Under the pieces are notes generated by a model. That model was not told where the DNA came from, made no database searches, and worked only from the letters and a program-made list of their open reading frames with translations. This document shows, piece after piece, positions 10,812-22,739 of a stretch of 64,000 nt of DNA (the first letter of the stretch is position 1; every line of letters starts with the position of its first letter). The position numbers were made by a program, and so were the translations under genes. This DNA is from Ascaphus truei (taxonomy: Eukaryota > Chordata > Amphibia > Anura > Ascaphidae), in assembly GCA_036426205.1 (NCBI GenBank), contig WSYH01002478.1, forward strand, positions 21,569 through 85,568, written 5' to 3'.

Positions 10812-12330
10812 ATTTGAATGAAACCCACCTGATCTATATGGATGAGTCTCGGCAGGATCGGAGACAACCTGTTCGCTAAAATTTTACTATATATTTTCAA
10901 GTCGGTATTCAATAGCGAAATAGGCCTATAGCTTCCACATTGGAGGGGGTCCCGCCCCTCCTTATGAATGATGGCTAGGTTGGCCATGGCATTGAGGTCG
11001 GGACGGGTTCCCCCTCCAGGAAAGAATTGAATGTCTCAAGGATATATGGGGAGGGCACCTTCGCAAATTTTTTATAGTACCGGTTGGAAAAGCCATCCGG
11101 GCCTGGGGTTTTATTTGTTTTTAGTGAGCCTATGGCCTCCATCAGTTCTTCTTTAGAAATGCTTTTGTTTAACATTTGGGATTCTTCCTCATTTAGTTTC
11201 GGTAGTTTACAGTTATTTAAGTACTCTGTTATTGCCTCGGACCCTGTGCTACCCTCTCGGGAGGGATGGAGATTGTATAATTTGGTGTAAAAGTTTGAGA
11301 ATTCCCTAGCTATTTCTTTCTCATTATACGTAGTTGGCCCGGCTTTTGTACGAATAACTGGGATTTGAGATTTAGCTCTCAGACCTCTTAGTTTGCAGGC
11401 CAACAACCCATCTGCTTTATTCCCTTTGACGTATTATCTTTGGTTTGTCCACCGTAATGCTCACTCCACTTCGTCAATTTGGGTTTCCTTTAGATCTAGT
11501 CTGGCTTTTTCCAGTTTTTTAAGAGTTTTCTTACACGGGGTATCTTTATGTTGCCATTCTAATGAGGCTAATTGGATAGATAGTTCTTTATATCTTTTAA
11601 GTTTCTCTTTTTTCTTGTGAGATGCTATGGAGATCAACTCTCCTCTAATCGCTGCTTTATGTGCCTCCCACAGGATTGACGGAGATGACACTGAGCCTTT
11701 ATTCAATATAAAGTATTCCCTCAACTTTTGCTTAACAGTCCTCTCTATCTCCTTCGAATTTAGTAGGGAGTCGTTCAGTTTCCACGTGTAACTGTTGTTT
11801 TTACTGAATGGCAAAGAGAGCATTAACTCAATCTGAGTGTCGTCAAACCAAGATATAGACCCTATATTTGACTGGGAGGATGCCTGGAGAATATTGTTGG
11901 TACCCAATAAACAATCAATACTCTAGTAAGTCTGATGAGGGGCTGAGTAGAATGTATAATCCCTTTATCCCTGATGTTGGGCCCTCCATATATCTGTTAG
12001 TGAAAACTCCCTGATTGTCTCTCTAAATTTTGTGGAGTTTGCGCATAGTCGACTCGATTGGCTCGTACCTGCTATTGTGGTTTTGTCTATGTCTGGGTTG
12101 TGGACCACATTCATATCTCCTGCTATCAGCAAGGAGGATAGTGTTTGTTGATCTAGTGTCTCCAAAACCAAGTTCAAGAATTCGGCTTGGGCTTCGTTAG
12201 GGGCATAGACATTAAGAAGGGAAACTTTAACTCCCGCCAGAGACCCTTTCACCAACAGATATCTGCCCTCTGCATCTGGTCTAACCTCATCCACTGCAAA
12301 TGGTGTATTGTTTTTAAACAAGATGGCTAC
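10812..12330 (-). pseudogene. L1-like ORF2 N-terminal region: APE endonuclease to start of RT
   Basis: On the minus strand the order is that of an L1-type ORF2. It has an apurinic-endonuclease-like domain (GRYLLVKGSLAG, SLLNVYAPN, LLIAGDMNVV, LTDIWR), the linker (PSILWEAHKAAIRGELIS), the pre-reverse-transcriptase region (NKTPGPDGF), and the first palm motifs (YRPISLLN and DQVGFI). The first three parts share one frame broken by at least two stop codons, including one in the SRID-equivalent position near 11930. A frameshift lies near 10980. The frame ends at DQVGFI where the Penelope-like insertion begins. Non-functional mobile-element remnant. Confidence 0.88.
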
Positions 12331-12562
12331 TCCTCTTTTCTTTGTTTTAGAGGACGCAAAGTATGCTTGGGGATAAGTTTGCTTAAATGTGTTTGGGGGG
12401 AGAGTTTGTATTGAAGTGTGTTTCTTGAAGGAACACTATGTCCCCCTTTGACTTTTTAAACTCCTGAAGAGCCAATCTTCTTTTTTTGTTAGAGTTGAGG
12501 CCCTTTACGTTTAGTAATATTATTTTTATGGCTGATGTGTTAGCCATAGTCTAGTTCCCTTG

Positions 12563-12752
12563 AAGCCCCTATATCTTAGTCGCATGAACCTCAGGTATAG
12601 AAGTAGCATCCTATAATAAGGTCGGCGTAGTTCTGAGCACAGGGTATGAGTTATTTAAGGAAAAGCGTAGATTCACGCCTGCGGAAGTGTTATATCCGCT
12701 CCCTCCCTGTGTTAGAACAAGCTGAGCGGAGGAGACACTCACTGCTGAATAT
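12563..12752 (+). repeat. Right 190-bp direct repeat flanking the L1-like element
   Basis: Near-identical to 6831-7020. Downstream sequence (12753-12905) continues as in the uninterrupted paralog at 17370-17531. Confidence 0.85.
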
Positions 12753-12908
12753 TGTTTAAAGCGCGTGTGGGGAATTTGAAGGATTTCCCCTTTTCCACGT
12801 CCGATCCGGCTGAAGTCCTCATTCGGATAGACTCGAAATTGATAGATGATGTTGAACTTTGGACTATTTAACCCTTGTGGAAGAAATAAAGCTCTTCTCT
12901 ATATGTTA

Positions 12909-13098
12909 GGCTGCGCTTATAGTGCGGCGACGGTGACAGCGATGTGACGTCGCGGCAAAACAAATGCATTTCCGCCGTCACGCGCGCTTATATTATGCGC
13001 GACGCGACGGATTGGTCACGATCACTGGAAGTCATCTCTATTTGATTTCCCAGCGTCCGTCGCCTGACCGTCGCGTCGCCGGCACTATAAGCGCAGCC
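12909..13098. mobile_element. MITE with GGCTGCGCTTATAGTG ends, TTA target site
   Basis: The 190-bp element has terminal inverted repeats GGCTGCGCTTATAGTGC and reverse complement. It is flanked by TTA at 12906-12908 and 13099-13101. The interior is also palindromic (GCGACGG / CCGTCGC, and TCCGCCGTCACGCG). PIF/Harbinger-like by target site. Confidence 0.85.
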
Positions 13099-13144
13099 TT
13101 AGGGCTAAATAGTCCATCAGAAGACTTGTATTACATGTTGTGTA

Positions 13145-13177
13145 CAGATGCAGCGGCCGTTATTCGAGCATATCACG
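13145..13177 (+). repeat. Left terminal inverted repeat of the 46-bp-array element (copy A)
   Basis: The sequence starting CAGATGCAGCGGCCGTTATT is the same as 18476-18508 and inverted at 21041-21073. No right end is visible for this copy. Confidence 0.75.
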
Positions 13178-13397
13178 GAGCCGTTATCGTGTGCGCTGCT
13201 GTTCTCCACGCGGCCAATCACGCGGTTGCTTTGTTTGAATTTCATGGATCCCAATTTCTTCGGGTGCAATTCTCCGTGTTTCCGTGGCAGAAATGAATGA
13301 ATTGCAATGTGTACAGTACAGCACGGTGTCACTTTCAGGTGTTAAAAACCAGAACACTAAAATGCCATTTTCTGCACTCGATAAAACCGAGTCAATC

Positions 13398-14645
13398 CGC
13401 GGTAATGACACGCCATGACATGGGTATTCCCAGGTATACAACACGCGGTAATGACGCACCATGACATGGGTATTCCGAGGTATACAACACGCGGTAATGA
13501 AGCGCCATGACATGGGTATTCTGAGGTATACAACACGCGGTAATGACGCGCCATGACATGGCTATTCCGAGGTATACAACACGCGGTAATGAAGCGCCAT
13601 GACATGGGTATTCCGAGGTATACAACACGCGGTAATGACGCGCCATGACATGGCTATTCCGAGGTATACAACACGCGGTAATGAAGCGCCATAACATGGG
13701 TATTCCGAGGTATACAACACGCGGTAATGACGCGCCATGACATGGGTATTCCGAGGTATACAACACGCTGCAATGACACGCCATGACATGGGTATTCCGG
13801 GGTATACAACACGCGGTAATGACGCGCCATGACATGGGTATTCCGAGGTATACAACATGCGGTAATGACGCGCCATGACATGGGTATTCCGAGGTATACA
13901 ACACGCTGCAATGACACGCCCATGACATGGTATTCCGGGGTATACAACACGCGGTAATGACGCCATGACAGGGTATTCCCAGGTATACAACACGCGGTAA
14001 TGACGCATTGACATGGTATTCCGAGGTATACAACACCTGTATTGACGCCCATGACATGGGTATTCCGAGGTATAACACGCGGTAATGACCTCCATGACAT
14101 GGGTATTCCGAGGTATACACACGCGTAATGAGGCCCATGACATGGTATTCCGATGGTATACAACACGCGTAATGACGCCCATGACATGGTATTCGAGGTA
14201 TACAACACGCGGTAATGACGCCCATGACATGGGTATTCCGGTATACAAACGCGGTAATGACGCGCCATGACATGGGTATTCCAGGTATACAACACCGGTA
14301 ATGCCACCATGACATGGGTATTCCGAGTATACAACACCGGTAATACGCGCCATGACATGGGTATTCCGGGTAACACACGCGGTATGACGCCCATGACATG
14401 GTATTCGAGGTATACACACGCGGTAATGACGCGCCATGCAGGGGTATTCGGTATACAACACCGGTAATGACGCGCCATGACATGGGTATTCCCATTATAC
14501 AACTCGGTAATGACACCCATGACATGGGTATTCCGAGGTATACAACACCGGTAATGACGCTGCCATGACATGGTTATTCCGGGTATACAACACGCGGTAA
14601 TGACGCGCCATGACATGGGTATTCCCAGGTTACACACAATGGTAA
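13398..14645 (-). repeat. 46-bp tandem array A
   Basis: About 27 units of GGTAATGACGCGCCATGACA followed by TGGGTATTCCGAGGTATACA and ACACGC. Units up to about 13900 are near-perfect; those from 13905 to 14645 carry frequent one-base deletions. The unit has no stop codon in any minus-strand frame, and 46 is not a multiple of three. Long open frames with a 46-residue period therefore arise by arithmetic alone. Confidence 0.97.
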
Positions 14646-14654
14646 GGACCGCAA

Positions 14655-14915
14655 CCCGACAGGTTATATAAGCATATAAGTTTCACAGAGGAGTGCTACT
14701 GAGCATGGCAATTTATATTTAAAACCAGAGACATAACATAAAACACAGACAAAGCTCAGTGCACATCCAGAAAAACTTATATACGGTACAGTGCCTAAAT
14801 ATACATGTATAAATAACTAATAAATAAAATGGTCTTTTAGTTTAACATTTTGGCCAAATTGTTGTAAGCCCTTGAGCCAAACTTCACGGCAGACCACGTT
14901 TCAAGGGTCCCTCGG
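14655..14915 (-). repeat. Interspersed repeat R230, inverted
   Basis: The same sequence (GTGCTACTGAGCATG through ACGGCAGACCACGTTTCAAG) occurs at 17590-17836, and inverted at 17990-18221, 40095-40330 and 40990-41215. It is probably part of the Penelope-like family (see 17532-18221). Confidence 0.85.
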
Positions 14916-15039
14916 CCTCTGGGACTGCTCTGCTCCTAGAACAAGAAATGCCCTACTTATGTCGGGGTGCGTGCTCGACTCACACAACGGGGTGGTCGAA
15001 GACGCCTGTTCAGATCCCCACAGGGGGTGAAATCTGCCT

Positions 15040-15280
15040 CTAGAGTCCCCCATACTGGGTTGACCTAACGCTTCTCTGGATCCCCACAGGGTGAAACGCG
15101 TTAAACCCACGAGGGGTGAAAACCGCGTGTCGGGATCCCACGGAATCTATTCCCCTCTTTGTAGTTCTAGGTATCTCATGGATCAATAAAGGGCAATTTT
15201 TGTTTAACACAGTCCAGCCTCTATACTTTTTTGCTGCATGCCCCTGATTCTCTCTCTGCAGAGAGGGTTTTTTTTGTTTG
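15040..15280 (+). repeat. Interspersed repeat shared with 22.74-22.95 kb
   Basis: The region with CACAGGGTGAAACGCGTTAA, then CTATTCCCCTCTTT, TTTGTTTAACACAGTCCAG and TGCAGAGAGG matches 22757-22950 at roughly 80 percent by eye. The GAAACGCGTT string resembles the 3' half of a hammerhead motif, but the 5' core is not convincing. Confidence 0.6.
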
Positions 15281-15779
15281 TCACCGTATCGCTTTGGAGC
15301 CACGCCCACTCCGGCCCGAGGAATAACACGGAGTAAAGGATCTTGTAACGCATGTATATTTTGTTTTACTCTGTGCCCAGAGCATACTTGAAAAAGTGGA
15401 AACTCTCAATGTATTTACTCTCTCTGGTAAACATATTTTGATAATATAATAAAATAATAAATAATTCCTCTATCCTTTTCTTCAATTCCCCATTGGAATA
15501 GTCCATTCATGTGGGGTTTACAATTACAGTGGTCGTGTTTGTAGAGAGACCCAGCTCCTGTCAACCCTTACCCCACTCATTGCAGTCTTATCCTGCACTA
15601 GGGTTAGTCTGTGAACTTATTATGGATATACAGCACTCACCAACTTACACTCCCTGTTGTCCAGAAGCGGTATGCATTACGTATATGGACTTTATACTTC
15701 TGGATTCATACTCTGGTCGGCACACTTCAAAGTTTGTTTGGGGGGCTCATCCTCCCCTACTCATAGTATTCCCCCGTGG

Positions 15780-16430
15780 GAATTAGCCCACAAGTCCTTT
15801 TTCTCCCCCCCCCCCCATGCCTACCCTCCCTCCCCCCCCTCCCAGGGCAACAAGCCACGAGGAATCGGGCAGGGAAGGGAACGAGACAAAACCTGGACAA
15901 ACCTTCCTCTGAAAGCATGTGGTGGCAAATACAGCACCGCCCCAGTCCAAGGCGAGTCACCCACCCAGCAGTCCACCACAAGCATTCATTCCACCACATG
16001 TCAGTCACCCACCCAGGCAGTTCGACCCACTAGAGGAAGTCACACAAGGACAGTCTCCACCATTCACACCCACCCAGGCAGTCACCCACCCAGGTAAGTA
16101 GTCCCCCTCCAGCAGTCACCCACCCCCACCTAGCTGTCAACACCCACCCACCCCCAGGGCTGTATCACCCATCCAACCAGGGCTGTTCCCCCTCTACCAA
16201 GACAGTCACCCACCCGTATTGGCAGTCAACCCAGCTCTGTCACCCCCAGCATGCGGTCAGTCCTGGTCAGTCACCGGCATCATCACACACACCAAGGAAA
16301 AGTCACACACCAAGCGATCCATCAACCACCCTGAGGTCATCAAATCCATCCACCAAAGAAGTCAGTCTTCAACCAGGCATTTCAGTACCCAACATCGCCC
16401 TGCGAGAGCTGTGTCAGGAGATCAGTCCTG
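15780..16430 (+). repeat. C-rich low-complexity sequence with CACCCACCCAGGCAGT motifs
   Basis: Poly(C) runs are followed by degenerate repetition of GTCACCCACCCAGGCA. No coding signal. Confidence 0.7.
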
Positions 16431-16436
16431 TGGCAG

Positions 16437-16980
16437 ATGATCGCCTTCGAGATGCTGTGCAGGGAGAGGCGCTCTCTCTGTGAGAGGAGAATCACCTGCG
16501 GAGTCTGTGTCGAGTGGAGGGCGGCCTCTCTATGGCAGAGGAGACCATCTGTAATATGCTGTGGGGGATAGGCAGCTCTCTGTTGTGCAGAGGATCGCCT
16601 GTGATCCTGTGCCGGTGCCAGCGTCGGCTCTTCTACATGTGCAGGGTAGGTCGCTGTGAGAGCTGTGCAGGGAGAGGCACTCTCTCTCTGTGAGGGAGAT
16701 CACCTGCGGGATCTGTGGCAGGAGCGTCGGCGCTTCTCTATTTGCGGGGATCATCTGTATAGCTGTGCAGGGAGAGCAGCCTCTGTTGCAGAGAGATCGC
16801 CCTGTGAGAGCTGTGGCCGGGAGCGGCGGCTCTCTTGTGTCAGGAGGTCCCTGTGAGGCTTGGCAGGGAGATGTAGTTCTCATCCTGCTGTCAGGGAGAT
16901 CGCGCCTTCGAGATCTGTGGCGGGAGCTGGTGGCTCTCTCTGTCCAGGGAGATCGCCGCGGAGGAGCTTGCAGGATAAAA
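16437..16980 (+). repeat. Expanded 50-bp tandem repeat, about 11 noisy copies
   Basis: Same unit as 6509-6650, with many indels. It leads into the ATAAAATCACAGGGAG sequence as at 6640. Confidence 0.85.
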
Positions 16981-17079
16981 TCACAGGGAGGAACTATGAA
17001 ACCTGAGATCACGTTTGCTGCTTTTCGAGCGCCGCGTACTGTGTTTGGGCGTTTTCCTTTCCTGCCTCACGTTTGAGGA

Positions 17080-17531
17080 TTCTTCTGATGAACCCGCCAT
17101 ACACAAATGACAAACCGCTTGGCGGTACAGCACAGTCGTTCCAGACAGCACAAACTCATCACAGCTGGCTAAAATAGCGCCCCTATATCTTAGTCGGGCA
17201 TAACCACCTCAGTATAGAAGTAACATACTATAATACGGGTCGTCGTAGTTTGAGAGCACATGGGAATAGTTATTTAAGAAAAGCGTAGATTCACGCTCTG
17301 CCAAGTGTTGTAATATCTGCTCCCTCTCGTGTTAGACAAGCTGAGGCAAAAGAGAACACTCCTTGCTGATCGTTGTTTTGAAAGCGCGTGTGGGAATTTG
17401 AAGGATTCCCCTTTTCCAGTCCGATCCCGCCTGAATTCCTCCTATCGGATCGCTCGAAATTGAATAGAATGTATGTTGAACTTTGGACAATTAGACCCTG
17501 GGAAAGAAATAAACTCTTCTCTATATGTTAT
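17080..17531 (+). repeat. Uninterrupted paralog of the LINE insertion locus
   Basis: This aligns continuously to 6740-7020 and then 12753-12905, without the LINE. It is the pre-insertion arrangement, with a single copy of the 190-bp segment. Confidence 0.85.
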
Positions 17532-18221
17532 AAACATCAGCTAACACCCTACAAGCTCGAATTGACCCCCAAATCCCACAACATATATATGAGCATATAA
17601 GTTTCACGAGTGGAGTGCTACTGAGCATGCAAGTTTATATTTAAAACCCGAGACCATAACAAAAACACAGACAAAGCTCATGCACACTCCAGAAAACTTA
17701 TATACGGTACGTGCCTCAATATACTATGTATAAATAACTAATAAATAAAATGTTCTTTTAGTTTAAGCATGTTGGCCAAATTGTTGTAAGNNNCCCTTGA
17801 GCCAAACTTCACGGCAGACCACGTTTCAAGGGTCCCTACACTAATATAAATTCTTAATAACCTGTGCATTGCCAGGAAGAATGATTTATAATAAATCTGT
17901 CAATATGAGTTGCAAAAGTTCTAAGTCTGATTGAAGCTTTTATTAACCTGTACATTACCAGGAAAAGCACTCTGTAATAGATTTGTCATTCTTCCTGGCA
18001 ATGCACAGGTTATTAAGAATTTATATTAATGTAGGGACCCTTGAAACGTGGTCTGCCGTGAAGTTTGGCTCAAGGGCTTACAACAATTTGGCCAAAATGT
18101 TAAACTAAAAGACCATTTTATTTATTAGTTATTTATACATGTATATTTAGGCACTGTACCGTATATAAGTTTTTCTGGATGTGCACTGAGCTTTGTCTGT
18201 GTTTTATGTTATGTCTCTGGT
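17532..18221. mobile_element. Palindromic insertion, probable Penelope-like, 14-bp target duplication
   Basis: Compared with the paralog at 12890-12910, this copy has a 690-bp insertion flanked by TTCTCTATATGTTA (left, ending 17531) and TTCTCTAGATGTTA (right, 18221-18234). Internally 17636-17900 and about 17960-18221 are inverted copies of R230. The right arm has GGGACCCTTGAAACGTGGTC, which resembles the second half of a hammerhead. Structure and target duplication resemble 45771-46191. Confidence 0.65.
17791..17793. other. Three-base N run (assembly join)
   Basis: The sequence on both sides is continuous when compared with 14871-14885, so no bases are missing. Noisy sequence lies on the left and clean sequence on the right. 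Confidence 0.95.
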
Positions 18222-18234
18222 TCTCTAGATGTTA

Positions 18235-18429
18235 GTCTGCGCTTATAGTGCGGCGACGGTGACAGCGATGTGACGTCGCGGCAAAACAAATGCATTTCCG
18301 CCGTCACGCGCGCTTATAGTATGCGCGGCGCGACGGATTGGTCACGATCGCTGGAAGTCATCTCTATTTGATTTCCCAGCGTCCATCGCCTGACCGTCGT
18401 GTCGCGTCGCCGGCACTATAAGCGCAGCC
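18235..18429. mobile_element. MITE, second copy of the 12909 element
   Basis: Near-identical to 12909-13098 and flanked by TTA on both sides. Because flanking DNA also matches, it was duplicated with the locus rather than inserted anew. Confidence 0.85.
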
Positions 18430-18475
18430 TTAGGGCTAAATAGTCCATCAGAAGACTTGTATTACATGTTGTGTA

Positions 18476-21073
18476 CAGATGCAGCGGCCGTTATTCGAAC
18501 ATATCACGGAGCCGTTTTCGTGTGCGCTGCTGTTCTCCACGCGGCCAATCACGCGGTTGCTTTGTTTGAATTTCATGGATCCCAATTTCTTCGGGTGCAA
18601 TTCTGGCGCAATTCTCCGTGTTTCCGTGGCAGAAATGAATGAATTGCAATGTGTACAGTACAGCACTGTGTCACTTTCAGGTGTTTAAAAACCAGAACAC
18701 TAAAATGCCATTTTCTGCACTCGATAAAACCGAGTCAATCCGCGGTAATATTCCCAGGTATATAACACGCGGTAAACGCACCATGACATGGGTATTCCCA
18801 GGTATATAAGACGCGGTAATGACGCGCCATGACATGGGTATTCCCAGGTATATAACACGCGGTAATAACGCACCATGACATGGGTATTCCCAGGTATATA
18901 ACACGCGGTAATGATGCGCCATGACATGGGTATTCCGAGGTATACAAGACGTGGTAATGACGCACCATGACATGGGTATTCCGAGGTATACAACACGCGC
19001 TAATGACGCACCATGACATGGGTATTCCGAGGTATACAACACGCGGTAATGACACACCATGACATGGGTATTCCGAGGTATACAACACGCGGTAATGACG
19101 CACAATGACATGGGTATTCCGAGGTATACAACACGCGGTAATAACGCACCATGACATGGGTATTCCGAGGTATACAACACGCGGTAATGACGCACCATGA
19201 CATGGGTATTCCGAGGTATACAACACGCTGCAATGACGCGCCATGACATGGGTATTCCGAGGTATACAACACACGGTAATGACGCGCCATGACATGGGTA
19301 TTCCCAGGTATACAACACACGGTAATTGACACGCCATGACATGGGATTCTGAAGTATACAAATGCGTGTTAATGACCGGCCATGACATGGGTATTCTGAG
19401 TACACAACGCGGGTAATGACGCGCCATGACAGGGTATTCGAGGTATACAACACCGGTAATGACGCGCCATGACATGGGTATTCCGAGGTATACAACACGG
19501 GTAATGACGCGCCATGACATGGTATTCCAGGTATACACACACGCGGTAATGACCCCATGACATGGTATTCCGAGGTATACAACACGCGTATGAGCGCCAT
19601 GACAGGTTATTCCGGTATACAACACCGTAATGACGCGCCATGACATGGGTATTCGAGTATACAAGCGGTATGACGGCAATGACATGGGTATTCCGAGGTT
19701 ACAACACACGCGGAAGGTACTCGCCAGACATAGGTATGCGAGGTATACAACACGCGGTAATGACGCGCCATGACATGGGTATTCTGAGGTATACAACATG
19801 CGGTAATGACGCGCCATGACATGGGTATTCCGAGGTATACAACACGCGGTAATGACGCGCCATGACATGGGTATTCCCAGGTATACAACACTCGGTAATG
19901 ACGCGCCATGACATAGGTATTCTGAGGTATACAACATGCGGTAATGACGCGCCATGACATGGGTATTCCGAGGTATACACCACGCGGTAATGACGCACCA
20001 TGACATGGGTATTCCGAGGTATACAATACGCGGTGATGACGCGCCATGACATGGGTATTCCGGGGTATACAACACGCGGTAATGACGCGCCATGACATGG
20101 GTATTCCGAGGTATACAACACGCGGTAATGACGCACCATGACATGGGTATTCCCAGGTATACAACACGCGGTAATGACACACCATGACATGGGTATTCCG
20201 AGGTATACAACACACGGTAATGACGCGCCATGACATGGGTATTCTGAGATACACAACGCGTGGTAATGACGCACCATGACATGGGTATTCCGAGGTATAC
20301 AACGCGCAGTAATGACGCACCATGACATGGGTATCCCGAGGTATACAACACGCAGTAATGACGCGCCATGACATGGGTATCCCGAGGTATACAACACGCA
20401 GTAATGACGTGCCATGACATGGGTATTCTGAAGTATACAATGCGTGGTAATGACACGCCATGACACGGGTATTCCCAGGTATACAACATTCGGTAATGAC
20501 GCGCCATGTCATAGGTATTCTGAGGTAAAGAACATGCGGTAATGACGCGCCATGACATGGGTATTCCGAGGTATACAACACACGGTAACGACGCACCATG
20601 ACATGGGTATTCCCGGGTATACAACACGCGGTAATGACGTGCCATGACATGGGTATTCTGAGGTACACAACGTGTGGTAATGACGTGCCATGACATGGGT
20701 ATTCTGAAGTATACAATGCGTGGTAATGACACGCCATGACACGGGTATTCCCAGGTATACAACACTCGGTAATGACGCGCCATGTCATAGGTATTCTGAG
20801 GTATACAACATGCGGTAATGACGCTCCATGACATGGGTATCCCGGGGTATACAACACGCGGTAATGACGCGCCATGACATGGGTATTCTGAGGTACACAA
20901 CGTGTCGTAATGACGTGCCATGACATGGGTATTCTGAAGTAAACAACACGCGGTAATGATGCGCCATGACATGTGTATTCTGAGGTACACAACGCGTGGT
21001 AATGACGCGCCATGACACGGGTATTCTGAGGTATACAACGCGTGATATGTTTGAATAACAGCCGCTGCATCTG
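18476..21073. mobile_element. Terminal-inverted-repeat element containing 46-bp array B
   Basis: A 33-bp inverted repeat (left 18476-18508 starting CAGATGCAGCGG, right 21041-21073 ending CCGCTGCATCTG, about 31 of 33 matching) encloses 230 bp of unique sequence and then about 50 copies of the 46-bp unit up to the right terminus. The same termini occur at 13145-13177, 26218-26250 and 27758-27791, beside the other three arrays. The array therefore appears to be internal to one transposable unit. No transposase is seen. Confidence 0.65.
18740..21046 (-). repeat. 46-bp tandem array B
   Basis: About 50 copies. Higher-order variants are visible: CGAGGTATACAAC, CCAGGTATACAAC, and TGAGGTACACAACG types recur in blocks from 20200 onward. 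19320-19745 is indel-rich. Open frames up to about 800 codons on the minus strand are artefacts of a stop-free 46-mer. Confidence 0.97.
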
Positions 21074-21800
21074 CAGTTACAACAAGAGTACATATAATTA
21101 TCAAACACCTGGGTCTGAATAAAATTAGCACTTCCGGTTTATTCTTAAATATCTACTTTTAACAACTAGCAAAGAGGCGCGTACGCGTGTGTAACATAAC
21201 CTCCCGGCAGTTACTTATTTTTCTGGGCTTTTTCTCTGTCAGTCCTGTTAGAACAGGCAGTTGAAAGGTTAATTCCTTCAAGAGGTCTGTATGAGTATTT
21301 CAGCCTTGAATGTGTAGCAATATTCAAGGGCGGGCCTTGCAACTCTGAGGTTGTCAATCAAAGGGGTGGATATTGGTTGGAACGCCCCCTGCTGTGTGTG
21401 GCCAATCTGTATCCGGCTTTGGCTTGTAATGAGTCAAAGTTGGAGAGACTCCCCTGAGATGTTCAAATTGGGACATATCTCCTAAATTAAGAGTCAGTTA
21501 TTCAGTCAGTAAAGTGAGTCAGTGATCTACTGAGTGAGAGGAGTGATTCCAGGAACTCTCTCTCTCCCTCCTCCCATGCTGGGTTGGAGGGAGGGGGGCC
21601 AAGAAGAAAATGATGCTAGCCAGGGCTCTGAGCTAGAGAGAGGAATATGATATTACAGACTGTGATGATGTATCTGTATCTGCAATACGAGGAGTGTCAG
21701 TGAGGGTCTATACCCTGAAGACCCCAGAGGATACTCACTGGCTGGAGGCACTGCACCATCTGGAGAAACAAGGTAACCTATCCTGGCTCACCCCACACCA
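21074..21800 (+). repeat. Array flank repeat F, copy 1
   Basis: The region includes GTTACAACAAGAGTACATAT, GAACGCCCCCTGCTGTGTG, and CATGCTGGGTTGGAGGG and leads into the 49-bp unit. Copies are at 23447-24030, 26251-26845 and, inverted, 27030-27757. The 23.4-kb copy has AATAAAGCTGCC followed by TGTGTGGCTTTCTGGTCTC, which could be a long-terminal-repeat polyadenylation region. I cannot confirm this. Confidence 0.8.
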
Positions 21801-22450
21801 CCGCGGAGCCATCAGTCCGCTACAACAGCAAACCCGGCCCTAAGGGCACGCTGACCCTCCCCATCCCGCTACCACAGCAAACCAAACTGGGTTTGGAAAT
21901 GGATAAAACTGGGTTTGGAAATGGATAAAGAAAAATTCTACAAAGCGTTAATATACAGTATACTGATAATGTATTTATTATTGGGATATCCTCCTTAGAA
22001 ACCATATGATACACAATTAAGCAAGAAATAACCAAAACAGTGATTCCTATGAGGAAAATGGCGGCCAGCATTGTGTACGCTCCCACATGTAACATTTACA
22101 GGAAGATAGCTCGGGAACGCACACACCCAGAAAGGGAGAAATCTCTGCACAGAACATGAAGTCTCCGGCTGTTTGGCTTCTCACTATGTTAAATAATTAC
22201 CCCCATATTGTACTGCAGGTCCCTGTATCTCATGTCTGTTCATGTTGGGGGCGCAGCAGTCTAGGATAGAGCCATATACATATAGAATGTACGCTGCCCC
22301 TCCCTTAGCCCTGTATATAACATTTATGTAACACGTAGGTGTCCACATTGGGAATGTGACCCAGAAATACACTGTCCTAATCTCTGTCGCTAGATTCTTA
22401 GCGGGACTCGTTAATGTGGATAATATTAATCTGAGCAAAACCTTTCTGGA
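21800..22450. repeat. Composite repeat: 49-bp units, 22-bp units, R-A segment
   Basis: 1.5 copies of the 49-bp unit are followed by two 22-bp units (21880-21930). Then comes a segment (22150-22440) matching 49.80-50.88 kb without the 788-bp insertion present there. Confidence 0.8.
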
Positions 22451-22739
22451 AATTGAACCTTTTTTATGTTCTCTGAACCCTCCCATCACTTTCTGTGAAG
22501 CTGGAAACACGTTTTATTCTTACTGTAAATAGGTCCTCGGGGTTGATGCGCAAAACAAATAAGCCGTCCGGTTTGCATAGGTCTCGGCGCGCATGGGAAG
22601 GGAAGCATGGTGGACCCGCTCCCAATGTGGGACAGAGGGGCAGCACCGTGGCCAGCCCACGCCTGCTAACCCAGCTCCCCTCGCGCCAGCCTCCTGCCCC
22701 GTAGGGGGGGAAACGAAATGCTCCCGTGATGCCTTTAAC

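Larger units (their letters stand above)
7021..12562 (-). mobile_element. L1/Tx1-like LINE, minus strand, degenerate
   Basis: Read on the minus strand, the element starts near 12562 in the endonuclease part of ORF2. It runs through reverse transcriptase motifs to a CCHC knuckle near 8600, and ends in an A tract (the T-rich run at 7021-7070). Both ends abut the 190-bp direct repeat. The 5' part (ORF1 and the start of ORF2) is missing. Two internal insertions are evident: 7273-8055, and a Penelope-like fragment at about 9335-10800 that has replaced the reverse transcriptase core. The coding parts carry several in-frame stops and at least one frameshift, so the copy is dead. Confidence 0.85.

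Noticed and set aside
15085..15105. Hammerhead at GAAACGCGTT
   Set aside because: The 3' half fits, but no CUGANGA box at the right distance; the paralog at 22.77 kb has GAAATGCGTT.
18735..21131. Minus-strand open frame of 798 codons, and overlapping frames of 487 and 255 codons
   Set aside because: The 46-bp unit lacks stop codons in all minus-strand frames, and 46 leaves a remainder of one modulo three. Any indel-tolerant array therefore stays open. The 46-residue period has no protein-like composition and no family match.
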